Positions 12,096 to 24,000 of a stretch of 64,000 nt of DNA are shown piece by piece. Every line of letters starts with the position of its first letter. Positions within the stretch are counted from its first letter, which is position 1. The stretch covers positions 4,517,501 to 4,581,500 of the forward strand of contig CATNEN010000005.1 of assembly GCA_950097015.1 (NCBI GenBank), in the 5' to 3' direction. Both the position numbers and the translations under genes were made by a program. A model generated the notes under the pieces. The model searched no databases. It had not been told where the DNA came from and worked only from the letters and a program-made list of their open reading frames with translations. This DNA comes from Macrostomum hystrix. Taxonomy: Eukaryota; Platyhelminthes; Macrostomidae.

Positions 12096-15000
12096 TCACA
12101 GCTCCAGTAGAATCTCTCCGCCTTCACTTGCCAAACGGGTGACCGACTGCACATCTGATTGGGCACTGTCGAAATGGTGCGTCATTGCGAAGTTGTCTAT
12201 GGCCCAAGTTGATTGCCTAGCGGTCAGGCTGGGCATGACCTGATCCAGGCTTGTGATGCAACGACGAAATTTGAGACGGCCAGTTTTCAGATTAAGCCAG
12301 AGTTCGAGCCAACGCCGCTTCTGCTGAGGTAATTGTCGACGCCTCTTCGGTGATGGCGGCGATGTTGAGGTCTCATTGTCATCATAGTCGCTGTTGTCTT
12401 CACTACTACTACTACCACTACTACTACTACCAGAATTAGTATTATCTTTTAATGTTTTGCCAACGGATGCTGCGCCGTTGATAACAATCTGGCTGGAATC
12501 GTCTACAGTTTCAACCACAATCACCAGGGTGTCGATTAATCGACACTCGTCGATTAGAATGAAGCGAACAAAGCGTTGAACAAATTGACGACGCACAGGA
12601 GGACTGCGCAGGAAAGCTGGGACTGAAACAGCCAGCTCTTCAATATGGCAAAAGCTGCTGCTGCTTGTACGATTGCTAGGACCGTCGGATGTTGCTGGGC
12701 CATTATCACTGAATGCCCAGTTGAATGGGGCAGCGTATTCAAGATTTGCTGCTCCTCCTAATAATAATAAATCAATAAATAATTAATTGATTACACCTGC
12801 CCCATTTGGGCCAGATGTACAGCCAACAGCACAGCTGCAGCTATTGCGCGGCGCATCTGAAGGCTGCGTACAGCTGTTCAGTCCATGGACTGGGGGGGAC
12901 GCCACACCCATCCTCGATTATATCCCTGCTAATGCTGATTTAACAGTTGGGTGAACTGAACACAAATTGTTTCGGTGGAGTCTGGAATCGAACTCACAAC
13001 TTAAAGGTCGTCGGGAGTTCGATTCCTAGCTCGACTGGAACAATTTGTGTCTTTTAGCAAGGTGTTTAAGTTTACCCAGCTGTCAAATGGGTACCAGCAT
13101 TAGCTAGGGTAATTGAAGGTCGGTGTGGGTTTCCCCCCAGTCCATGGACTGAACAACGGATGAACACCTGCGGTCGTACTGTTGGCTGCCCAATTATAGT
13201 CAGACACGAGGATACAATGCGACAAGCGCCAACTAACCTCGCCTGCAGTAGAACATGGCAGTGCTGTGCGCGGAGCCAGTCAGGTCAGAATAATCGTAGA
13301 CTGGGAGTTCCTCGGAATCAGCGGAAGTGTACAACCGATGCGAATAGCTCAGATAGGCATTGTCAGTGTAGAGATAGTTGCACGGACTGCATGTAACAAT
13401 GCCAGATAGGCCTGTTAGAAGCTGTTCTCCGTTATCAGAGTTTAGCTTGGCAAAAGCATTACCAGCCTGTCTGTCGGTGTCAGCCAATAGCAGCGGGCCA
13501 AAATGGCAGCCAATCAGATCGCAGCAGCACGGACTAGGATATGGCTCATTATCTGGCGAATGCGAATGGCCGTCGCGTAGAATCGAGCGCCGATTTAAAC
13601 TCAGTCGCTGGGCGCGATAGAGATCGGTCGGAGTGAATTGGTTGAAATTGAGAACAGACGAAGTCGGATAGTACTGCGTGTACTTTAGAAATAGGCACAG
13701 ATCGCAGGGAAGCGTTGCGCCGATAGGGTTGGAATGGGAGAAGGTTCTGAAATATGGGTAAAATTAGAATTACTTCTAATATAAGTTTCAGATTTAAAAA
13801 ATATCTGATTAAACACAGGGTTTGTAGCCAAGTAGCAAAAAATAACAATGAGGTCAGAAGTTCGAATCTTTGCTCAACAGAGTGTCTGTCTCTATATCTA
13901 ACTATTTATCTGTCAATCTATCTGATTGATTCTAGAAAGAGGTCTTCTCTGTGTGCGTGGATCGTTGCATTTCGTCTACCTATTCCCAGGACCAGTGATA
14001 GAGTACTTTCTCTGCCTACGTTATATTGTTAATTTAAGTTTGAGCTGAAGCTAATACATTAATAAATCAAAAACCGTCAAAAAAGGCAGCTGTCAAGCGC
14101 CTTCACTGTTCGACTGGAACCAACGGTGCAGCATTTCTTACAGCAGGGCTGACCTGCCTGCTTTCAGGTGCTCGGCATCGGGGACTGCTGTTGATCAGAG
14201 TTCCCACCTGCCTGTCGCAGCCATTCTGCCTATCGAGTGCGTCCAACTGCACTTATGGTCCGATGAGACCACTTTTAGCTGGGTCTACTGCCTCTAAATA
14301 ATTGAACTTTTTTTTCACTGCCGCAGTACTAAAAACATGCAAGTTTTTTTAACTTGAGCCTTTTTAGTGCTCGTTCTGCTATTGGTTGAAACCATCTTAG
14401 TGTGTACACTTTACTGCCCCTCTAACTGGTTTGTACTGCAAGCCCTGACTTTGGTCATTCATTCTGCTAAAAGTACGTATGGGCTTAAGCCTATTCATGA
14501 ATATTAAATGTCTACTTTACTGTCAATATATAAGCTTGCTCAATCGTTTAAAAATAAACAGATCCGTCGATATTACTTAAAACGAAGAGGTCTTCTCTGT
14601 GTGCGTGGATCTTTGCGTTTCGTCTACGCTCATCTACGCTCGTATTTATCCTACTCGTATTTTCTTATGCAGGAGGTGTAATGACCGTTGTGTCTACATT
14701 GGAGAGACAAGAGTAGCCGAAAGTCCGACTGCAAGCCCACCTGAGCGACATTAGACTGGCAAAAGATACCCCGGTCTCACATTTTCGCTCTACAGGCCAC
14801 AGCCTGTTGGATTTACGGTTCATGGGTCTCTGGTACCTCAGCCCTGAATGTGAGACGCACAAAGAGGCAACTAAACGCAGGAGAAGAGACATGGAACTCA
14901 GACCCATTAATCTCCTGCAAACTCAGACCCAAGCTGACCTGAACTCCATTGACAATAACCGTAGTGCGTGCGGACCGCTCTGGACGCATTGTACACGAAA

Positions 15001-18000
15001 TCCGTTCGGTTATGGCTGACAATGCCAGTGACTTAAGCACAGTGGCAGCGTACACACGCTCGCGCTCTCTAAAGGACATTCAATGTCCATCCAAGCTAAT
15101 TCCATCCAAGCTGATAAATGACCAATAATTCGCCTTAACCATTGACAGGACTCTGGGTGCATGTGGCATTGCCTGTTTTATTTTTAACGTGCCCGTGTTA
15201 GCTAATTTTAAATGTACAGTTCTAACTTTAAACCAATACGGTTTTGAAACTTCCGTATTACAAGTGATCGCTTAAACAATTTATTTTTGTTTACCTTATC
15301 AAAATATACAGACCCTGAGAAAGGCCCATTTTTGGCAAAAAATGGGTCCATCGTAATATATACTCGCAGTTAAAATATCTGCATTTTAAAACATCTAGAC
15401 TGTGTGTGCGGCTTGCCTCTAAGGGGCTTTCGTCTATCTTCTCCCAGGACCAGTGCTCAGTGTTTTGGGCTTTTCGGCCTTTTTGGCTTTTCCTTTTTTT
15501 ACTTTAGGCTTCTATGCCCAACGACCAACGCTCGTGGTACTCAAGACGCCATGAGCACCGTGGTCGTCAAGAGTCAGACTGGGGCTACTCGGTGACAAAC
15601 CGTCCCTCAAGAATTAGCCCAGAAAGCCGACGGCGCCAAGAGAACACACGAGACCGCTCTCAAGACCAGTCAGGCCCGAGACGCTATCGTGAGGAATTCA
15701 GCTCACAACACACCGACAGACGAAACGGCAACAGAGTCCGAGGGAACCGCCCACAGAGTGGCACTGTGTGTGTGGTTTTTCCTTTTCGCATATCTATCTA
15801 TCAACAGAAGCGGCCCGCATTGCACGGCTCGTCAAACAGCTTTTCCGTTCAGCCCACCACCTCGAGAACTGGCATACGGTCCCACCGGGCGTGCAGCGTA
15901 AGACAAAACAACTAAAAAATTTTATCCGCCCTGCCATGCCATCGGACGCCTGAAAACCAACGCAGAGACGTGGGAGACCAATACACAGGACACTATGGAG
16001 TCCCACTACGAATCCTGCATCCTCCGTCTCTGGGCGGCGCTCGAGGAAGCAACTGCAACATTCAGCCAGAACGACATTCTCACCGGCTGGCAGATCGGTT
16101 ACCGATGGGCATCGAAGGACGCAGGGAGACGTTTTAACAGTTCTCCTATACAACTGATTGTCCCTGAGCTTAACCCCGAGCCAGGTAAGGCAAATGCCTC
16201 TGTTTCGCGAACAAACAACCATCCTAGGCCCAATGATGGGCTCGGGTCTTTAGTCAGTGAGTTGATCCAACAGACGGGTTCTACCCAATTAGAGGGCAGG
16301 CAATTAACCTCGATGATTTTGGATGACCCGACGGCGCATGAACAACTAGACCCTGAGTTTGCAAATCCCATGCAACGTGCACTGGACTGGTGAAGCTTTA
16401 ATTAAGAGCCCTGCTTACTCACTTACAATGAGGGAGTCAACTACCCTCGTACCACTGAGCCACAGCTCCAAGTACAAAGTTGCTAACCGCAGGGTCCAGT
16501 TGCCTGTACCCAGGGGCTGGACACGGGGGTGGTCTGTGACCAGATATCCCTACTTGCATCTGGTGAGATCGCCACTAACGCCCATCCAAGCATCTGTGAC
16601 ACACCCGCTGAGGTCAATTCGATCTGCGACCCGCAACCGCAGGGTCCAGTTGCCTGTGCCCAGGGGCTGGACACGGGGGTGGTCTGTGACCAGACATCCC
16701 CGCCTGCTAACACCGAGCATGACGTTGGCGGTCCCTGCCGTACTCGGCCTTCCACAGCCTTTACAACTGTCCACCGCGGAACAAAAAAGGACTGAAAACT
16801 CTCTCCACTGACAAAACACACTGTGGTGATTGGAGATGAGAGCCTGTCCCTTTCCGGGACCAAATACCCTGAAATTCAGTTTGAAATTTTTCCGAACCTG
16901 AAGGCCGAACACTTATCTAAAATCATGAGAGAACAAGCTGCCTCTCCGTGTTCACTAGCCAAAGCTGTGATCCTGTTCCCCAGGGGCCACGACCTTTCCA
17001 GGCAATTCGAGGGGGTTCTTGACAAGCAGCTAACGACAATCGTCAACCACTGTCGGAAGGCATTACCAAAGGCAAATACTTACAAACTAGACTTTGTGAT
17101 GCGCCGGACAACGTTCGAAAGACTGCTGAGAAAATGAACCGCCACCTACAGGACATCAACCGAAGGGACCACATCCGTCTCTCACGGATGTGCTAGAGTG
17201 CTAAAATCCGGTGGAGTCTACACTCGAAAAGGCGGGCACCGGCGTCAGTGTTGTATTCAACTTTCATGGCCCCGTAACCAACTGCAACTTCGGAAAAATG
17301 TGAATTGGAAGGTGAAATATCAACTGTGCGAACATTTGTTACTACCAAATAATTTGTAATGAACTGTGTACTGTGAACTACGCTTGCTATGTGCTTCTCT
17401 ACTTCCAAATCATATTCACTGTTTTTGTTGCATTCGTTAAATAAACTCGTTTCCTACAGTTTGAAAAGGCGTGCGGTAATGCCACCGCCATTACCGCACG
17501 CTTTTTGGACTTCTCTTAAGTCCAACGCATACGAAATCACCATAGACATTTGTCATTACCGCAGGCTAAAAAGTATTATACCGCAGCTAGGCGAGATGAT
17601 AATGTACATGGCCTGGACAGATCTGGCCATAAACTATAAAATTTTAGGAAACCAATAGACAGGCATGGCTCTCTAAACATATTCTGTGCCCTTTAAAATT
17701 CATGCTGGAGTTAAGAGTTGACTGCGGATGTACATATATTACATGCATTAGCAGAGCAGAGTCAACTTAAATATCTATATCTACAACTATGGACGATGTG
17801 CTCTTCACATCGGATTCTGACAGCGACACCGCCATCACAGACGATTCTGATCCAATGCAGTCTGCTGAAGTAGGAAACGATTTGCAGGAAAGTGGTGAAG
17901 ATGTCGCTATCGATGAAGGAGACGATTTGCAGGAAAGTGGTGAAGATGTCGCTATCGATGAAGAAGGAGACGATTTGCAGGAAAGTGGTGAAGATGTCGC

Positions 18001-21000
18001 TATCGATGAAGAAGGTGACGAGTGGATGGAAGTAGAGCCTGGCAATGATGTTGGCGGCGGTGGAATGAACTCTGTTGGCATTACTGGAATAAACCCAAGC
18101 AATGAGCTTCCTGACGATCCGGAAAACATTGAATTTTTTCTGAGACTATTCCTGACCAACCAGCTGCTAGACAGCATTGTGCAGTGGACGAACCCAAAGG
18201 CATGGTTCGAATATGAACAAACATCTCTCGACGGCCAAGAAATGCCGACAGTTCTAAAGTCATGGAAGGATACTAACCGTGACGAGATCTCTAAGCTTCT
18301 GGTCATGCACCTGTTCATGGGAATCTCCCGAAAGCCGGAATTACACGACTACTGGAGCATCAGTGACATTCACTGCACACCGTTTTTCCAGTCTCCATAT
18401 GCCCTCACACGTGACAGATTCAAACAGCTGCTCTTGTTTCTTCGGTTTTACAACGCACGAGAACCAGTCACGGATGATCCGCTGCACAAAATTCGGCCAC
18501 TAATTCAACTGGCTCAGCGGCTCTGCAGCAACGTTTATCAGCCAGAGCAGCAACTTAGTGTTGATGAGTCTCTCATTCTGTACAAAGGAAGGCTTCAGTT
18601 CAGACAGTGCATACTATCAAAGAGAGCACGAGTTGGTATAAAATTGTACTGCGCTTGTGAATCGACTTCTGGATATTTATACAGCTTTCTGGTGCACTCG
18701 ACTGCAGAAGAGAATTCCCGCTTTGGTGAAGACCTCGGCTGCGATCAACTGTCTCTGAGCGAGTGAATAGTAGTTAAACTGTGTAAGGATCTGCTTGATT
18801 TAGGCTACCACGTTTTCGTGGACAAGTGGTTTGCCTCTGCCAGACTTGCCAGTGTTCTGTACGAGCGCAGCACACTTTTCACAGGAACTGTTCGAGCCAA
18901 CCGCGGAGTGCCTTTGTCGCTCAGTGGACGTTGTCTTCATGAGAAAGCATCCTCTGCTAGCCATGACGATCTCAGAGCGGAAGGAGAGCGGCTTGAAGAC
19001 GATCCTCATGCTCGACACCCATGGCTCAGCTGACAAAGCCCAGGTACTGCGAATTCGCAAGAGCGGTAAAGTGGTGCTGGTGCAGAAGAGCGCATCGAAT
19101 TTGCTATTCAATCGCTGCATGGGAGGTGTTGACCGACTAGACGCCATGCTGAAGCCGTACGACAGCTGTCGAAAAACGTATAAGTAGTTTCACACGTTGG
19201 GATTGCACCTCTGCCTACACAATGCATGGGTTGTGTATTCAAAGAACGGTGGTCGCTTACCATTTTTAAACTTTCTGGAGCGATGCATTGTTTATTTGGT
19301 GGAATCGACTGGCCCTGAAAGGCTGAGAGCAGCGCCCAGGATGCTGACAGGTGTCGCTGCCCAGCAGGAACACCACTTTCCATCAAGGCTTCCACCAAAC
19401 GACTCCACACCAAGACCGGCAAAGCACTGCCGCGTGTGCTACAGCAGGGGCAATGCAAAGCGCACTGTTTTCTGCTGCACCGTGTGCCCAGGCGCCCCTG
19501 GACTTTGTCCCAGATCCTGCTTCGAGGAGTGGCATGCGAATCACAAAGTAACTAAAGCTACCATCATAGGATGCATTTCGAATGTATCTGAGTTATTGTC
19601 TGTTGCAAGCTGTTCTATATTTTCTTTACGATATAAAACTGTAGTTGGTTGGATCATAAAAGTTACTGCACATCGTAGAAAGGGGACCATGCATGCAAGA
19701 GCACATGCGCTGTAAATTGGTGACAGAATACCAGGTTGTTAAATTTTAATTTTATATGTTCTGCTAGGACAATTTGCCTAAACTGCAATCAGCTTTGTCT
19801 GGGTTTTGCTACCATGTTCATTTAAGCTTAACTTTGGAAAGTTTTTTCGCTAATTTTAAACCAATGTTGATGCGTATCCTGTTACCCTCAAATCTACTGC
19901 TATACAAAGCAAACTTGCATGTTCTGTTTTATATGAAATGGTTCACTGGCAGTCAGTAAAGTTGTATACTGTAGATCTCTTCTGAATTTTCACTAACACC
20001 TTTATTTATCCCTTTGCTGCTCTCACTGTCAAATTTGATAATTTTGAGCATGTGCTCTTATTTGGTTCTTTATCTTTTTTCTAGCATATGAATTAAATGC
20101 TTGCAATGCGCTTGGCTACAAAAAGTCGTTTTTTTCTCTCGTTAAAATAAACTACTAGCATTTTACATATCAGTCAGTCTGTATTTTGCTTATTCCTTCG
20201 CTCATATTCACTCGAAGTAAACTCGTGGCAGGTAAACGAATGCAAGATAGACACACTTAGCCGTAGTATCTAACTTGGCCAGCGTTTTTCGTCGCTTTTC
20301 GCTGTGCGCCTTCCGTGTGTTCTTCGCCATTTCGCCTCGCTTTGTGTTTGGCTGGTCACTAACGAGCATCCTTAAGAAACAAGGACACTCGGTCCACTCC
20401 ATCCGTAACGCCAAGAAATCAGCACTCATCCAACTTAGCTTTTTCACCGACCGCCAGTGGGACTTTGGCTTCCGCAACTGCAATAATGAAACCTGTCGGG
20501 TGTGTAGACAACACGGCTACTTCGGCCAGATCTGTCCAGGATTCATTTCCACCAAGATGATTTAAAGAATTTGCCAGAAGGTCCGCTGTGACTCCAGAAA
20601 CGTGGTTTATTCAATCCTATGCAGGAGCTGCAATGACCGGTGTGTCTACATTGGAGAGACAGGAGGGGCTCTCGAGGTCCGATTACAAGCCCACCTAAGC
20701 GACGTCAAACTGGCCAAAGATACCCCGGTCTCAAGACATTTTCGCTCTACAGGCCACAGCCTGTTGGATTTACGGTTCCTCAGCCCTGAATGTAAGACGC
20801 ACAGGGAGGCAACTCAACGGAGAAGAGACATGGAGCTCAAACTCATTAGCCTCCTACAAACTCAGATCCCTGCAGGTCTCAACTCCATTGACACTAATCG
20901 AAGTGCGTGCGTCCCTATAATCATTCCTTACATGGACCACTCTGGGCGCTTTGTACACAAAGTCCGTTCAGTTATGACTGACCATGCCAGCGATGTGAAC

Positions 21001-24000
21001 ACGGTGGCTGCGTACACCCGCGCACGTTCTTTAAAAGACATTTTATGTCCATCCAAACTCCCTCCGCTAATGAATGCTCAATAACTCACTTCAACCCTTT
21101 ACATGGCTCTAACTGCACGCGACAAAAATAAACTTATTTTTTCGAACCCATTGAACTTTTACGTGCATCTCATCAATAGTTTTAACCTCCTATGCGTATT
21201 TAAGCGCGCCTAAATAACAATCTCGTCAGTAACTAAAATATACCCTGAAGAAGGCACAGCTTTGGTCGAAAATTTGGTTCCTCATTAACTAAAACACCCA
21301 GCACTGTGTGCGTGTGGTTTTTCCTTTTCGCATATCCATCTATCTATCTTATCTTATCTATCTATATGGAGCAAGCTAATAGTTATTTTGGGAAGAGATG
21401 TCACACTGTCATATTAAATGCTGTCATATTAAATGCATATTGAATGTCACACTGTCATTATAGAAATGTTTATACTCTCTTGAGAATTCGCAACTAGATA
21501 AATTGCGTGTCTAAAGTACTAATCTAGCACTTTTGAGTTTCACCAAGTAGATGCTGCTACTCTAACATCGCTAATTGAAAAAATGTCCGAAACACACAGC
21601 CAGCTGATGTGTAAATTAATACATAACTCATCAGATGTTTTGGACTAGCAGTAAAATATAAGCTTTAGGAGTAATTCTGTCCAAATTACGATTATGTTAC
21701 TTGTACAATTAGTTTTGGATTTTTTTCGGCTTAATCAAGAGTAGGGTTACAATCCTGTAAGTCTGAGTTAGAGAGTGGCATTGTACTATACTCGTAGTTT
21801 CCCGCGTCAGAGTGAATTCACTGAAAATTTTAATCTAGAGTGGCAATACTTTCATCTATTCTCAGGAGAGATAAGAACGGGAGGGATGAGACACGGGAGA
21901 GATGAGACATGGGAGAGATAAGACACGGGAGAGATGAGACACGGGAGAGATGAGAAACGGGAGAGATGAGAAACGGGAGAGATGAGAAACGGGAGAGATA
22001 AGACAGGTTAGAGATGAGAAACGGGAGAGATGAGACACGGGAGAGATGAGACACGGGAGAGATGAGACACGGGAGAGATGAGACACGGGAGAGATGAGAC
22101 AGGGTAGAGTTGAGACACGGGAGAGATGAGACACGGGAGAGATGAGACACGGGAGAGATGAGAAACGGGAGAGATGAGACAGGGAGAGATGAGAAACGGG
22201 AGAGATAAGACAGGGTAGAGTTGAGACACGGGAGAGATGAGACAAAGGAGAGATGAGACACGGGAGAGATGAGACAGGGAGAGATGAGAAACGGGAGAGA
22301 TAAGACAGGGTAGAGTTGAGACACGGGAGAGATGAGACAGAGGAGAGATGAGACACGGGAGAGATGAGACAGGGTAGAGATGAGAAACGGGAGAGATAAG
22401 ACAGGGTAGAGTTGAGACACGGGAGAGATGAGACACGGGAGGGATGAGACAGAGGAGAGATGAGACAGGGTAGAGATGAGAAACGGGAGAGATGAGACAC
22501 GGGAGAGATGAGACACGGGAGAGATGAGAAACGGGAGAGATGAGACAGGGAGAGATGAGAAACGGGAGAGATAAGACAGGGTAGAGATGAGAAACGGGAG
22601 AGATAAGACAGGGTAGAGTTGAGACACGGGAGAGATGAGACACGGGAGAGATGAGACACGGGAGAGATGAGAAACGGGAGAGATGAGACAGGGAGAGATG
22701 AGAAACGGGAGAGATAAGACAGGGTAGAGTTGAGACACGGGAGAGATGAGACAGAGGAGAGATGAGACACGGGAGAGATGAGACAGGGTAGAGATGAGAA
22801 ACGGGAGAGATAAGACAGGGTAGAGTTGAGACACGGGAGAGATGAGACACGGGAGAGATGAGACAGAGGAGAGATGAGACACGGGAGAGATGAGGCACGG
22901 GAGAGATAAGACACGGGAGAGATGAGGCACGGGAGAGATGAGACTGGGTAAGAGTAGGTTTTGAAAGTTGGGTGTAGTTTTGGGAGCAATTGGAAGGCCG
23001 TATCTGGCCAGCAGGCGAAGGTTGCTGAACCCTGATGTCAAGTGACATTGCCGCAGATTCAAATGAAATGCACAATGTCTAGAACACAGACCTGCCAGAC
23101 AGCGTAAATGACAATCGTTGATTCAATGATTGTCGCTCAGCCAATCCCAAGCCTTCCGCGGACAGTTGCTGATCGTCTTCAGAGTCGGTGTACTGATGGT
23201 CATCATCGTCATTGTTTGCCGAATTCCGTCTACGCAGATTGTCCTCCACAACTAGCTGGTCATAGACGTCGTCGCACAGTTTATCACCGAATGCATTCTC
23301 GTAGAATTTCAAGCTATCATCCGGATGATAATTGTAGGCCAAGCCGCACGGACAGAGGCGCAATCGGCATAGTCGATCTCCGGGAAATTTCTTACGCAAC
23401 GATTGCTGACTAGTTGAATCGTTAAGGCCTACTTTTATAAGACGAATCACACCGAAACTGGTCGAATCGCAGGTAATTAAATAGTCGCCTTTGAAAGCGA
23501 CACGCGAGGCGCCAAGCGCGCCTAGCGACATTGCGGGCAGTGTGACCGACTTTCTACCGTCGGAGACTACATCGGATACTGACGAGGACATTTGGAAGCG
23601 ATCGGATTCCTGCAGTGGGATTTTAGTAGAAATTCAGGAGAATGATTAAAATAAAATTAGTTAAATGACTTGTGGACTGCGATTAGCAGTGCGAAAATTT
23701 GGGAGACTGAGATCATCAGTTAAGGGGATTTGGAAGACTAGGATTATCGACATTTAGAGGATATGGGAGACTAGATTAATCAGTTAGGGAATTTGAGAGA
23801 CTGTGATTATCAGCTAGAGGATTAAGGAGACTAGGATTATCAGTTAGAGGATTAAGGAGACTAGGATTATCAGTTAGAGGATTAAGGAGACTAGGATTAT
23901 CAGTTAGAGGATCTTAGCTACTAAGATTATCTGATAGAGGATCAGAGAGACTGCGATTATCAGTAAGAGGATTAAAGAGAAAAGGATTATCTGAAAGAGG

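Noticed and set aside
21830-23075. Three overlapping minus-strand frames of 355-410 codons made of Ser, Leu, Pro
   Set aside because: All three frames are open because of the 16-bp array; they are not proteins.
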